Notes under the pieces: generated by a model | What the model was told of the DNA's origin: nothing | What the model saw: only the letters and a program-made list of their open reading frames with translations | Databases searched by the model: none | Assembly (NCBI GenBank): GCA_017443595.1 | Contig: JAFSYU010000019.1 | Span: 1 to 50,233, forward strand | From: Clostridia bacterium | GTDB taxonomy: Bacteria > Bacillota > Clostridia > Oscillospirales > CAG-272 | Length of the DNA: 50,233 bases | Direction of reading: 5' to 3' | Made by a program: the position numbers and the translations under genes | In this document: positions 34,693 to 42,984 of the stretch, in pieces | How the letters are laid out: each line of letters opens with the position of its first letter | How positions within the stretch are numbered: position 1 is the stretch's first letter

Positions 34693-35092
34693 TTTTTATA
34701 AATCCGATTATCAAAAGGACTATGCAAGCGTTAACGCCGATGATCCATAATATTGATGCGATCGGTACGAGCCATACTGCTCTTATCAAACCGAAAAATA
34801 CGGAGACCATAACTGCAGGACATATATAGAGCAGCAGAGCGCATATCAGAGCGGATCTTCCGTGCGACTTGTGATACAGAATAACTCCGGGCAGTATCAG
34901 CACCGCGTTTACAAAGCCCATCACGGAAAATACGAGAAAAATAAGAAATACGAATCCTCCGGGACCTTCCGTATGTTCGGCGTCCGTTATAAATGGCCGT
35001 GCAAAAAATAAAGAAGCTCCGAGCCACAGCGCAGCGTTTAACGCCGTCGCCACGATGGAAATAATACGTCCGGCTTTTTTTCCTTTTGGCAT
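34676..35092 (-). CDS. Small four-span membrane protein, unknown function
   Basis: A 138-residue protein. A basic start (MPKGKKAGR) is followed by four hydrophobic segments at about residues 10-27, 39-62, 70-92 and 99-130. No family is recognised. ATG at 35092 is preferred because AAGGAGAG lies six nt upstream; a longer reading to 35230 would run through a palindromic repeat. The last residues (RGDH) and the TGA stop are encoded by the end of the adjacent MITE, so the native C-terminus may have been replaced. It lies downstream of the alpha-galactosidase gene on the same strand. Confidence 0.68.
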   Translation of the reverse strand: MPKGKKAGRIISIVATALNAALWLGASLFFARPFITDAEHTEGPGGFVFLIFLVFSVMGFVNAVLILPGVILYHKSHGRSALICALLLYICPAVMVSVFFGLIRAVWLVPIASILWIIGVNACIVLLIIGFIKSRGDH

Positions 35093-35131
35093 TTTCAATC
35101 TCTCCTTATTATACGATTTGTCTCCGCTATG

Positions 35132-35208
35132 CGCATTCGGGCGCCAAGGGGTTCCCCGCCGCGAGCAGCGGTGGGGGTTCTCGTCGTAGGGAGGTGGCGC
35201 CGAATGCG
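35132..35208. repeat. Short palindromic element, family D
   Basis: A 77-bp element has arms CGCATTCGGGCGCC (35132-35145) and GGCGCCGAATGCG (35196-35208), complementary apart from one extra base. Between them is CCCCGCCGCGAGCAGCGGTGGGG. A further hairpin (ATGTTCCGC / GCGGAACAT) at 35209-35231 abuts the GH36 stop codon. Confidence 0.65.
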
Positions 35209-35233
35209 ATGTTCCGCCAAAGCGGAACATAAA

Positions 35234-37264
35234 TTACAGTCTTTTTATATAAATCAATACGCTTGATTTCGGCTCGGGAAGCGTGATCGTTATTCCTTTC
35301 AACAGCTCCGCGCCGCTTTTAATTTCTGTTTTGCCGCTGTCGGCGTCTTTTAATTCGTATTTTGCACTTTTGTCCGCAAACGGCAGTTTTGCCGTGAACG
35401 TAACGCTTTCCGCTTCTTCCATTCTGAACGCCAAAAGTATGCTTTCGCCTGTCTCCGGATCGTCGTAGGCAAACGCGGTCCAGTGCGTTTTGTCGGTATG
35501 GTGACGCCACGGCGTTAAAACGTACATATCCTTTATCAAAAGGTGCTTCACGCTCTTCCATTCATTGTAATTTTTGCGCATGAGGTCGTAGTCAAGCTCT
35601 TTGTTGTGCGTGAATTCCTCACCGTAGTTGTATATCGGCAAGTACGACGCGCGCACGACGTAGGGCGAGCTTCCGGCGCCTTTGCTCACGTCGAGCTGAT
35701 GCTCGGTCTCTTTCGTGCTTGAGCCGTGGAACGGTATCCAGCGGCAGAAGGTCGAAGTCTGAGACAGGCGCATTGAAGACGAAGTTCTGTCAAAATCAGA
35801 GCGCATGAGCGGTATGCCGCGTCGCATGGATTCAATATCGTTCCTGCCGCCGCCGGACGCGCACGAGTCAACGAAGGTGCATTTGCCGTTTTTTTTGCAG
35901 TAGTCTATTATCCCGTCCCATAACGCGTAGTGGCCGCAGATACATTTGTTTTCAGTTATACCGCTTCTTTTAAGTCCGTATTTCTGCGCTTCCACGCCGT
36001 CCTTATACGGCCAGGCGAAGCCGGGGTCGCTGTTGTTGTCCTCGCGGTACATATCAACGCCGTGCTCGCCTAAAAACTTGGTTATGCGCCCGAGCGTCCA
36101 CGCAAGGCAGTCCGGGTTGCCCAAGTCGTTCGTTCTCGATATCCCGTCGCCTATGCTCCATTCTTCTTTGTAGCCGTAGTTTTTGCAAAGCGCCGGCACG
36201 TTTGTTACGCGCTCCGGCTCAAACCAGACAAGGACTTTCATCCCCTCTTTGTGGCACGCTGTATTTGACTGCAAAAAGCTGTCGCCCGGCCATTTCTCAC
36301 GGTCCAGCTCCCACGTTCCGATCGTTATCCACCAGTTTTCCGGCACGGAATTGTTCTCCGGGTCGTAATACCAGCCCGCGTCAAACCAGCGGAAATCCGG
36401 TTTCATATTTTCGGCTATGAGCTTGTCAAGCGTCGGCTTCCACGTAAAGCTGCGCTCGGATATGCTGCCGTCCGAGTTGGGCAGGCCCGTGTCGGACGCG
36501 AAGCACGACGTTGAAAACGGTTTCAACATATTGTTTTCCCCGTCCGCTTTGGGCAGATTGTATTTCATAAACCAACTGCGCCACAGATTTGTCGCGTCCG
36601 CGTAATTCCTGTTTTTATACGGCAAAAGTACGACAAGACCTGTTCGTATCTTTTCACCCGGTAAAAGCACCGTGTCAAGTGAAACGTCGGTTTTCGCTTT
36701 CACGCGCGTAACGTCGCCTTCGGAGGAGAAGAGCGCTTCCCACGTGCCCGCCCAACCGAGCGCTATCATCGTGCCGCCTCTGCCGTGGCAGAGATCGAAA
36801 TAAGGGAAAACTATATGCGTCGCGCGCCCGCCGAGCGACAGGAAATATTCGTCGCCTTTGCCGAGATCTTTTTCGTATCCCGCGTACCAGTTGTCGTGGT
36901 CGCCGAGGCAGCCGCGCAAAACGGGATTTTTGCCTGCAAAAGTCATATCGAGCGCGTAAACGTCCGATATTACATCTGTGGGCTTATTGCCGACGTTTTC
37001 AAACCATACGGTATACTCGCACTGACCGAATTCTTCTATATACGCGGATTCTATTCTTATCCGCAGGTTTTTGTCAACACGCGCCGTTGTCGTAACGGTC
37101 GTTTTGCCGTTTTCTTTTACGGTTTTTCTGCGCGCGAAAAGCCCTTGTAAGCCGTTATGCAGCTCGCCGCCGTATCTGAAAGTAAACGGCAGATTTCCGG
37201 GACGGTTTATCCTGTTATTGAAAATACGGCGTCCCGCCGCCGTATTAAGTGATTTTTTGCTCAT
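35234..37264 (-). CDS. GH36 alpha-galactosidase
   Basis: A 676-residue GH36 (melibiase) enzyme without a signal peptide. The N-terminal beta-supersandwich precedes the barrel, which has WFDAGWYY, VLVWFEPERV, the nucleophile D409 in DMYREDNNS, the SCASGGGRNDIE loop, and D490 as acid/base in LMRSDFD. It should release terminal alpha-galactose from raffinose-family sugars or galactomannan fragments in the cytoplasm. Its start codon overlaps the anti-sigma stop (ATGA), so it is translated from the sigma/anti-sigma mRNA. The substrate and the link to sigma control are inferred from position. Confidence 0.9.
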   Translation of the reverse strand: MSKKSLNTAAGRRIFNNRINRPGNLPFTFRYGGELHNGLQGLFARRKTVKENGKTTVTTTARVDKNLRIRIESAYIEEFGQCEYTVWFENVGNKPTDVISDVYALDMTFAGKNPVLRGCLGDHDNWYAGYEKDLGKGDEYFLSLGGRATHIVFPYFDLCHGRGGTMIALGWAGTWEALFSSEGDVTRVKAKTDVSLDTVLLPGEKIRTGLVVLLPYKNRNYADATNLWRSWFMKYNLPKADGENNMLKPFSTSCFASDTGLPNSDGSISERSFTWKPTLDKLIAENMKPDFRWFDAGWYYDPENNSVPENWWITIGTWELDREKWPGDSFLQSNTACHKEGMKVLVWFEPERVTNVPALCKNYGYKEEWSIGDGISRTNDLGNPDCLAWTLGRITKFLGEHGVDMYREDNNSDPGFAWPYKDGVEAQKYGLKRSGITENKCICGHYALWDGIIDYCKKNGKCTFVDSCASGGGRNDIESMRRGIPLMRSDFDRTSSSMRLSQTSTFCRWIPFHGSSTKETEHQLDVSKGAGSSPYVVRASYLPIYNYGEEFTHNKELDYDLMRKNYNEWKSVKHLLIKDMYVLTPWRHHTDKTHWTAFAYDDPETGESILLAFRMEEAESVTFTAKLPFADKSAKYELKDADSGKTEIKSGAELLKGITITLPEPKSSVLIYIKRL

Positions 37265-37563
37265 GAATGATCTCCTTGCTTCAGAGTTTTATATACCGCG
37301 TACGCCGCGAGGACCGCCACAGCCGCGCCTACCGCAATTTCCGTCACGGTGCGGTGACGGCGCAGTCTTCTTGATATATCGGCAAAATCGCCGGGCGGTA
37401 TGAGAACATCGTCCTTTTGTCTCGCTTTGTATTCGTGCAGATAACGTCTGCACGCGGGGCAGCTTTCAAGATGATCGCGCAGAGCCGCCTCCGACGACGG
37501 CGATAAGCATTTATCTTTATACATAGGTAAAAGATCCCTCGCCATTTCACAGTTGATATTCAT
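37261..37563 (-). CDS. Zinc-finger anti-sigma factor (zf-HC2)
   Basis: A 100-residue anti-sigma. The N-terminal ZAS-type zinc finger has C5 and H31-xxx-C35-xx-C38 (DHLESCPACRRYL). A single hydrophobic segment lies near the C-terminus (about residues 75-91, TEIAVGAAVAVLAAYAVY). The soluble finger is expected to hold the cognate sigma at the membrane. The gene overlaps the sigma gene by 17 nt upstream and the alpha-galactosidase by 4 nt downstream. The extracellular tail is only a few residues long, so signal sensing probably needs another partner. Confidence 0.88.
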   Translation of the reverse strand: MNINCEMARDLLPMYKDKCLSPSSEAALRDHLESCPACRRYLHEYKARQKDDVLIPPGDFADISRRLRRHRTVTEIAVGAAVAVLAAYAVYKTLKQGDHS

Positions 37564-38053
37564 CTTTGAGCGCCTCCTTCAGCATTTTTTTTGCTCTGAA
37601 AAATATTACCTTTGCCGAGTTTTCGCTTATGTCAAGGCTTTTTCCTATATCGGCAAACGAAAGCTCCGCGTATATCCTCAAGACCACAACGTCTTTATAC
37701 TTTGTCGGCAGAGAGGACACGGCTTTTTTCACCGCCTCGCCCGTCATCTGCTTCTGTATCACGCGGGCGGGGTCGAATTCCCCTCCGTCCCCGTCGGGAA
37801 CCAGATCTATGTCTACCGTGTGGATCCTGTTTTTACGCAGGTATTTGAAATACGTGTTTTTCGCCACCGCGGCGAGCCACGTGAACATCTCGCACGATCC
37901 GTCGTAGCGGTGGAACGATTTGAACGCCTGGTAAAACGTCTCCTGCGTCATTTCTTCGCACAGAAAAGGATCGGGACACATTTTTGACAAAAAAGCGTAG
38001 ACCCGTCTGAAATATTCATTATAAATAGTTTCAAATCCGTTTTCTTTCTTCAT
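37547..38053 (-). CDS. ECF-type sigma factor of the alpha-galactosidase operon
   Basis: A 168-residue sigma-70 family ECF factor. Region 2 reads FLCEEMTQETFYQAFKSFHRYDGSCEMFTWL and KNTYFKYLRKNRI. Region 4 reads KYKDVVVLRIYAELSFADIG and ISENSAKVIFFRAKKMLKE. It lies 36 nt downstream of pth and overlaps the anti-sigma gene. It is not a close copy of the ECF factor at 15762-16325. Its regulon is unknown; the overlapping alpha-galactosidase gene is the obvious candidate. Confidence 0.9.
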   Translation of the reverse strand: MKKENGFETIYNEYFRRVYAFLSKMCPDPFLCEEMTQETFYQAFKSFHRYDGSCEMFTWLAAVAKNTYFKYLRKNRIHTVDIDLVPDGDGGEFDPARVIQKQMTGEAVKKAVSSLPTKYKDVVVLRIYAELSFADIGKSLDISENSAKVIFFRAKKMLKEALKDEYQL

Positions 38054-38089
38054 AGTTAATACCGGGACAACTGCCGCAGTTACAGTATA

Positions 38090-38674
38090 TCAGTTGTATT
38101 TCATCATTGCGCGGTCAATATCGCCGCCTATTATAAGCTGCGCGGCGTCGTATACGTCTGTAAACATACTTTGAAGCGTCTCCACTTCTTTTTTCGTAAA
38201 GTCGGAGAGAACGTAGTCTTTTAAGTCCTGCGCCTGCGCCCTGTCTCCAACACCTAATTTTATGCGCGGAAAATCCTCCGTGCCGAGCTGCTCTATTATG
38301 CTGCCCATGCCCTTTTGCCCGGCGGAGCTGCCCTTGCGCTTGATGCGCATTTGTCCTACGTCAAAGTTTATATCGTCACAGACCACCAGAATGTCGGCGG
38401 GCGCTATCTCGTACGCTTTTGCAAAGCCTTTGACGGCGATACCGGACAGGTTCATATACGTCTGCGGCAAAACGATAAGACCGCGTCTGCCGCCGAGCTT
38501 TATCTCGCCGTACAGAGAATCGAACTTTGCGCGGCGTATGCGTACTTCTTTATTTTTTTTCAGCCAGCTTGCAAATATGAATCCCGCGTTGTGCCGCGTA
38601 TGCGCGTATTCTTTACCGGGATTGCCTAAGCAAACGAGAAGAAACGTATAGTCTGATTTTTTAGAAAAAAACAT
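38090..38674 (-). CDS. pth: Peptidyl-tRNA hydrolase
   Basis: A 194-residue Pth that frees tRNA from prematurely released peptidyl-tRNA. The N-terminal motif CLGNPGKEYAHTRHNAGF gives N18 and the catalytic H28. VVCDDINFDVGQMRIKRKGSSAGQKGMGSI and FPRIKLGVGD are the other family blocks. A short N-terminal extension (MFFSKKSDYT) precedes the usual start of the fold. It may share a transcript with the ECF sigma gene 36 nt downstream. Confidence 0.96.
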   Translation of the reverse strand: MFFSKKSDYTFLLVCLGNPGKEYAHTRHNAGFIFASWLKKNKEVRIRRAKFDSLYGEIKLGGRRGLIVLPQTYMNLSGIAVKGFAKAYEIAPADILVVCDDINFDVGQMRIKRKGSSAGQKGMGSIIEQLGTEDFPRIKLGVGDRAQAQDLKDYVLSDFTKKEVETLQSMFTDVYDAAQLIIGGDIDRAMMKYN

Positions 38675-38727
38675 GAATACACCTTCTTGAATAAGGGAAT
38701 TATCAGAATAAAAAACGGAGGTAATAT

Positions 38728-39135
38728 ATGACTTTATTTGAGATCATGCCCGCCGTGTGGACGGTTTTTGCGTTTGTATTTTTTGTCATATACTTTATGT
38801 CGGATATACGGCTTTATTTAGCCGGGTGCGGCGGCGCGCTTTTTGCTTTATGTCCGTCTTTGCTGGGGCGCGGGATATTTTTGCAGACGGTTTTGTTTTT
38901 TTCGTATATCGCGTTCGTTTACGCGCTGTGCTTTTTAAAAACTCTGTTTGTAAAAACGTCTTCCGACAGAGGCGCGATAGCGCTTTCCAAAATAAACGGG
39001 CGCGGCGGGTATATACTTTATAAAGGCCGCGTGCGCCGCGCGTATACGCGCGACTGCCTGTATGAATACCGTACGGGCGACGTGCTTACCGTAACTGAAT
39101 TATCAAACGGTACGCTCTGCGCTTACCGGATATAA
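38728..39135 (+). CDS. NfeD-like membrane protein
   Basis: A 135-residue protein with an N-terminal region of about four short hydrophobic segments (residues 8-75). The C-terminal OB-fold-like domain (GRGGYILYKGRVRRAYTRD, GDVLTVTELSNGTLCAYRI) has the arrangement of NfeD C-terminal domains. Such proteins usually pair with SPFH or ClpP-class membrane proteins; none is next to it here. CGGAGG lies seven nt before the ATG. The 3' end overlaps the convergent gene by 13 nt. Confidence 0.65.
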   Translation: MTLFEIMPAVWTVFAFVFFVIYFMSDIRLYLAGCGGALFALCPSLLGRGIFLQTVLFFSYIAFVYALCFLKTLFVKTSSDRGAIALSKINGRGGYILYKGRVRRAYTRDCLYEYRTGDVLTVTELSNGTLCAYRI

Positions 39136-39596
39136 GATTTAACGGCGTCAAAAAACGCGTCGTTCGGCGCAAAATACAGCGCAAAGCTCATATCTGTCTG
39201 ATAAAACAAAACCGCGCTTTTTCTTTTGGGGCAGCCGCAAAGACAACAAAAACGTCTTTTCGGCTTTCCTTTTTCTTTTATATACTGTTTTGCGTCTTTA
39301 TAATACATAAGCGACGAGGCGTAGTTCAGATCAAGGTCGTAAATACATTTTCTGCGCTTGCCGACGGTACGGTAAATGCTGAATATGTTTTCATCAAGTC
39401 CGTATTCGTAATTTGACAGGATGTAAACGGTAAATATCTGTACGGAAAAGAATATGAACGCAAGCGTAAGCGCGTAAAAAACGCTTTTTTTAAGCTCAAA
39501 ACCGAGTATCGCGGAGGCCGTCGCGGCGGACAGCAGAACAAAGCATAAAACGGCGTATTTCCCTATCCTTTTGGGCGGTTTGTAATACTGTCTCAT
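39123..39596 (-). CDS. Two-span membrane protein, unknown function
   Basis: A 157-residue protein with two hydrophobic segments at about residues 14-32 and 36-59, then a cytoplasmic domain of about 95 residues. A cysteine cluster in that domain reads RRFCCLCGCPKRK. The alternation of strands after the spans (LDENIFSIYRTVGKRRKCIYDLDLNYASS) resembles a bacterial PH-like domain, which is a weak guess. It is the last gene of the six-gene minus-strand operon, starting 1 nt after rlmH. It overlaps the NfeD-like gene tail to tail. Confidence 0.7.
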   Translation of the reverse strand: MRQYYKPPKRIGKYAVLCFVLLSAATASAILGFELKKSVFYALTLAFIFFSVQIFTVYILSNYEYGLDENIFSIYRTVGKRRKCIYDLDLNYASSLMYYKDAKQYIKEKGKPKRRFCCLCGCPKRKSAVLFYQTDMSFALYFAPNDAFFDAVKSYIR

Positions 39597-39597
39597 A

Positions 39598-40065
39598 TCA
39601 TTTATGGTAGCTTGAGCAGGCGTTTATGGAAAACGCTCTGTATATCTGCTCAGCCAATATCACACGCATGAGCCTGTGCGGAAACGTCATTTTTGATACT
39701 GACAACCGCAGATCGCATACGCTTTTTACCTGCTCCGACAGTCCGTGAGAGCTGCCGATTATGAAAGTAATATCTTTTTCAGCGTCTGAGATAACTTTTG
39801 CAAGCTCCTCGCTTGATAACTGTTTTCCCTCAACGCACAGCGCTATTTTATAAGATCTATCCGGTATCGCGTCTGTTATCTTTTTGCCCTCCGCTTCAAG
39901 CGCGGCTTTTATCGCGCCGTCGGAAGGCTTATCCGGCAGTTTTTCCTCTTTTATCTCTACGTTTTTTACGCGGCAAAAACGGCAAAGGCGTTTTTCGTAC
40001 TCTTTTACCGCCTCCGCGTAGTAATCTTCTTTTAAGTCGCCTACGTGAATGATCGTTACGTTCAT
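39598..40065 (-). CDS. rlmH: 23S rRNA pseudouridine-1915 N3-methyltransferase
   Basis: A 155-residue SPOUT methyltransferase. It has an N-terminal MNVTIIHVGDLKEDYYAEAVKEY, the AdoMet-binding knot FIIGSSHGLSEQV, and the C-terminal LSVSKMTFPHRLMRVILAEQ followed by YRAFSI..YHK, the classic RlmH ending. The usual GG in the knot is GS here. The ATG overlaps the stop of the WalJ-like gene by 4 nt; rlmH next to a walJ/yycJ-type gene is a familiar Firmicutes arrangement. Confidence 0.95.
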   Translation of the reverse strand: MNVTIIHVGDLKEDYYAEAVKEYEKRLCRFCRVKNVEIKEEKLPDKPSDGAIKAALEAEGKKITDAIPDRSYKIALCVEGKQLSSEELAKVISDAEKDITFIIGSSHGLSEQVKSVCDLRLSVSKMTFPHRLMRVILAEQIYRAFSINACSSYHK

Positions 40066-40823
40066 ATCAGTTTCGTTATCTCAAATCGTTTTGCCGGTTC
40101 CGCGCTCATGTTATTCAAGCCGTAACGGTTTACGGCGCATAACGCGGATTCAAGCGCCAACTGCGGCGTATTGTTTTCAGGCGAAATATGCGAAAGAAGC
40201 ACGCGCCGCGTACCGTTTTTGTATAAATACGGCAGGACCTCCGCGCACTGTTTGTTTGATAAATGCCCCCGCTCCGACGCTATGCGGCGTTTCAGATCAT
40301 CCGGATAGCTGCCGTGTATGAGCATATCCTCGTCGTAATTTGATTCAAGTATCACGGCGGCGCTGCCTTCAAGCGCGGAGATCATCTCTTCGCTTACGTA
40401 TCCCGTGTCCGTCATACTGCCGAGCCTTATACCGCTTTCATGCTCTATTATGTATCCTACGCTGCATTTACTGTCATGGCTCGTTGCAAAGCTCTGCACC
40501 GTGAACGCTCCGAGCTTTACCGTATATATACGGTCGTGCACCGTTAAATTCGGCGCCGCTATCTGCGGGGCGGACAAGGATACCGCGTGTATTTGCGGGC
40601 TGTTCTTTTTGCAGAAGCCTTTTAATCCGTCAATATGATCGCCGTGCTCGTGCGTTATGAATACGGCGGAAATGTCGCACGGCGGTACGTCAAGCGAGCA
40701 GAGCGCGGATAATATCCTTTTGCCGCTGCCGCCCGCGTCTATGAGAAAAGACGTTTCCCCGTCCGTAAAAAAACTGCTGTTTCCGGACGAGGAGGAAAAA
40801 AGCGTATATGCGGTGACTGCCAT
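40062..40823 (-). CDS. MBL-fold hydrolase, WalJ/YycJ type
   Basis: A 253-residue metallo-beta-lactamase-fold protein. Metal motif THEHGDH spans residues 57-63 (H58, H60, D62, H63). The N-terminus SSSSGNSSFFTDG matches the SSGSSGN signature of YycJ/WalJ proteins. SHLSNKQCAEVLPYL and VLLSHISPENNTPQLA complete the active site. The family is thought to process nucleic acids or link replication with cell-wall metabolism. It overlaps rlmH by 4 nt and the membrane protein gene upstream by 1 nt. Confidence 0.9.
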   Translation of the reverse strand: MAVTAYTLFSSSSGNSSFFTDGETSFLIDAGGSGKRILSALCSLDVPPCDISAVFITHEHGDHIDGLKGFCKKNSPQIHAVSLSAPQIAAPNLTVHDRIYTVKLGAFTVQSFATSHDSKCSVGYIIEHESGIRLGSMTDTGYVSEEMISALEGSAAVILESNYDEDMLIHGSYPDDLKRRIASERGHLSNKQCAEVLPYLYKNGTRRVLLSHISPENNTPQLALESALCAVNRYGLNNMSAEPAKRFEITKLI

Positions 40824-41224
40824 TATCCGAACAACCCCTTGATCTTATCAAAAATGTCAAAGTAAAGATCTATCAGATCTATGCATAAAACGAAAGCGAG
40901 AGGGATAAAAACGTTCATCAGCTTTTTTGCCGTTTTTTTGTTTTTGTTTATTTTTTCAGCGCGCTTTACGCGCTCCTCGTACGGCAGCGTGAAATCGAGC
41001 ATATCGGTAGTTACGGGCTTGTTGTCAAAGCCGCGGTTAAGTATTATTATAGCGATAAGCAGACCGCCGACCGCCGCGCCCAAAACGAGTATGCACACCG
41101 GCGCCTGCGGAAAAAACCTGCGTTCAAGGTACAAAAACAGCTGATATAACGCTTCAAACGCGGCGAAAAGACCGATCAGCAACAGAAATCTCTGCCAGGC
41201 TTTCAAAGTTTTTCTGCCTCGCAT
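40823..41224 (-). CDS. Three-span membrane protein, unknown function
   Basis: A 133-residue protein. Spans lie at about residues 11-31, 42-62 and 103-122, with a charged loop between the second and third (NRGFDNKPVTTDMLDFTLPYEERVKRAEKINKNKK). The loop contains a YEERVKRAEK helix and would be cytoplasmic by the positive-inside rule. No family is recognised. It overlaps pncC by 22 nt and the WalJ-like gene by 1 nt, so it is tightly embedded in the operon. Confidence 0.75.
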   Translation of the reverse strand: MRGRKTLKAWQRFLLLIGLFAAFEALYQLFLYLERRFFPQAPVCILVLGAAVGGLLIAIIILNRGFDNKPVTTDMLDFTLPYEERVKRAEKINKNKKTAKKLMNVFIPLAFVLCIDLIDLYFDIFDKIKGLFG

Positions 41225-41682
41225 CCGGTGATATACGCGGCAAACGACGTTACGAGGTTCCGTATCTCGTCCCTGCTTTTATCCGGATAATACAGACGGT
41301 AAGCGGACGTTTTTCCTCTGACGGACACGCCGACGAACACCGTGCCTACGGGATTTACGTCAGTTCCGCCGCCGGGGCCGGCGTAGCCGGTTGCGGATAC
41401 GCCTATATCCGCGCGGAAAACGCGGCGCACGCCCTCCGCCATCTCGCAGGCGCATCTGTCGCTGACCTCTGTCACCTCGTCAATAGTCTTCGGTGAAACG
41501 CCTACGACGGATATTTTTATATCGTTTGAATATGTGACCGCGCCGCCGTGGAATACCGCGGACGCGCCGGGTATATCGGTCACGCTTTTGCATAAAAGTC
41601 CGCCCGTGCAGCTTTCCGCAAACGTTACGGTCAGCCCTTTGCTTAAAAGAATATCAACGGTTTTTTTGAATACGTGTTCCAT
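41203..41682 (-). CDS. pncC: CinA C-terminal family nicotinamide-nucleotide amidase
   Basis: A 159-residue PncC/CinA-C domain protein. FAESCTGGLLCKSVTDIPGAS, GGAVTYSNDIK and SATGYAGPGGGTDVNPVGTVFVGV are the family's active-site blocks. It deamidates nicotinamide mononucleotide in NAD salvage. It is the stand-alone form without the N-terminal MoCF domain. It starts 1 nt after the stop of the transglutaminase-like gene and overlaps the next gene by 22 nt. Confidence 0.93.
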   Translation of the reverse strand: MEHVFKKTVDILLSKGLTVTFAESCTGGLLCKSVTDIPGASAVFHGGAVTYSNDIKISVVGVSPKTIDEVTEVSDRCACEMAEGVRRVFRADIGVSATGYAGPGGGTDVNPVGTVFVGVSVRGKTSAYRLYYPDKSRDEIRNLVTSFAAYITGCEAEKL

Positions 41683-41683
41683 G

Positions 41684-42913
41684 TCAGCCCTGCTCTTTGG
41701 GTGTTTCTTTTTTTATCATCCTGACTATATACACGGGTATGTTTTCCGACTGCCTGTATACTTCGCACGTGTCGGCGTAATCCGGGAACTTGTCCGAGAG
41801 CGCTTTGAGAGTCGCCTCTTTTATCCGCTCCTTTGCGTTTTCAAGCTCCGTGCTTATCTCAAAGTAATAACCCTTTGCCTGTCTTTGAGTTTCCACCTGT
41901 CTGCTCACCGCCTCGGTAAGCTCGGACGGTGTGGACGGGTCAAAACCGTTGTGGGAATAATACGTCGTCTTGTCGGAGCAGACGGGCACGGCGTTAACGC
42001 TTTTTTCGTGATCCGCATAAAACGTCGCGTCGTCGCGGCAGAGATACAGATGCGACGTCACGCCGCGCAGGTATACGCCGTTAAGCATACCGTCAAGATC
42101 GTCGGAATATATATCTATGTTGTAGTAGTTGTCCTGGATAAGTGCGGAATTCCAGTAGTTTTTGCCGCCGTTTACTATAAACGACGTGCCGCCGTACTTT
42201 TCATACAGCAGTTTGAAAGCCTTTGCATAACCGAGCGACGTGGCTTTTCCCTCAACGAGAGCGCCGTACGCCGTGTCAGCGTATATGCCGCCGGATTCCG
42301 TTTTTGAGCAAACGCCGCACAGATAGTCGTGTATAAGCTGGCAGACGAGATATACGTCCGAAACGTCCGCCGTCATCGCGTCAACTTTGTTCAAAGAAGC
42401 CTTGAATCTGTTTTCAGCTTTTTCCAAGAATTTTGAGCTGTCGTCGTTGTTCGCCGTATACGGTATCCAAACGCGCGTATATTTACCGTTCACGATAGAC
42501 GGCAGTATAACGAGCTCTCCCGATTTTTTGCCGGATTTCGTGTAGCCGTGATTTTTAAGATCGAATTCGGAGGCGTTCACGTAATAAAGCGACGGATCGT
42601 CGTACGTGAGCGCGCGGACTATGCCGGACAACTCCGATTCCGTCAGAACGAGAGGCATAAGATCCGTATACTGCTTTCCGCTTTTTATGGTTTCTTTCAA
42701 AACGTCGTATACGAACTGTCCGCGTGAGTCAAGCGTGTTGAAATACAAAGAATCCGCCCGAATTTCCGGCTCTTTTGCCAGTTTTTCGGCCGCTTTTTCA
42801 ATTATATGATTCGATTTTGACACGGCTCCCACGCTCATTATTGAGTATATAACGAGCGAAATGAAGACGAGGCAGAAAATACCGAAGCAGATTTTTTTGA
42901 CTCTTCTTTTCAT
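41684..42913 (-). CDS. Membrane-anchored transglutaminase-like protein lacking catalytic Cys and His
   Basis: A 409-residue protein with an N-terminal signal-anchor (about residues 8-29) and an extracellular transglutaminase-like domain (about 180-320). The family block is GALVEGKATSLGYAKAF, where the nucleophile Cys position holds S226. The usual HAWN block reads NYWN with N252 in place of His. The Asp block NIDIYSDD keeps D267. Loss of two of the triad suggests a non-catalytic, perhaps binding, role. It heads the operon through pncC, walJ-like and rlmH. Confidence 0.8.
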   Translation of the reverse strand: MKRRVKKICFGIFCLVFISLVIYSIMSVGAVSKSNHIIEKAAEKLAKEPEIRADSLYFNTLDSRGQFVYDVLKETIKSGKQYTDLMPLVLTESELSGIVRALTYDDPSLYYVNASEFDLKNHGYTKSGKKSGELVILPSIVNGKYTRVWIPYTANNDDSSKFLEKAENRFKASLNKVDAMTADVSDVYLVCQLIHDYLCGVCSKTESGGIYADTAYGALVEGKATSLGYAKAFKLLYEKYGGTSFIVNGGKNYWNSALIQDNYYNIDIYSDDLDGMLNGVYLRGVTSHLYLCRDDATFYADHEKSVNAVPVCSDKTTYYSHNGFDPSTPSELTEAVSRQVETQRQAKGYYFEISTELENAKERIKEATLKALSDKFPDYADTCEVYRQSENIPVYIVRMIKKETPKEQG

Positions 42914-42942
42914 AACGCAGCTCTTTCTTGTTTATCTGATCC

Positions 42943-42971
42943 AGTATAACATAAATATTTGCATATTTCAA
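42943..42971 (-). promoter_or_regulatory. Sigma-A promoter of the six-gene operon
   Basis: Minus-strand TTGAAA (42971-42966), 17-bp spacer, TATACT (42948-42943), 30 nt before the ATG at 42913. Confidence 0.78.
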
Positions 42972-42984
42972 GAATTAAAGAAAA

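Noticed and set aside
35093..35230. Extended N-terminus for the small membrane protein
   Set aside because: It would translate the palindromic family D element; AAGGAGAG before 35092 marks a better start.
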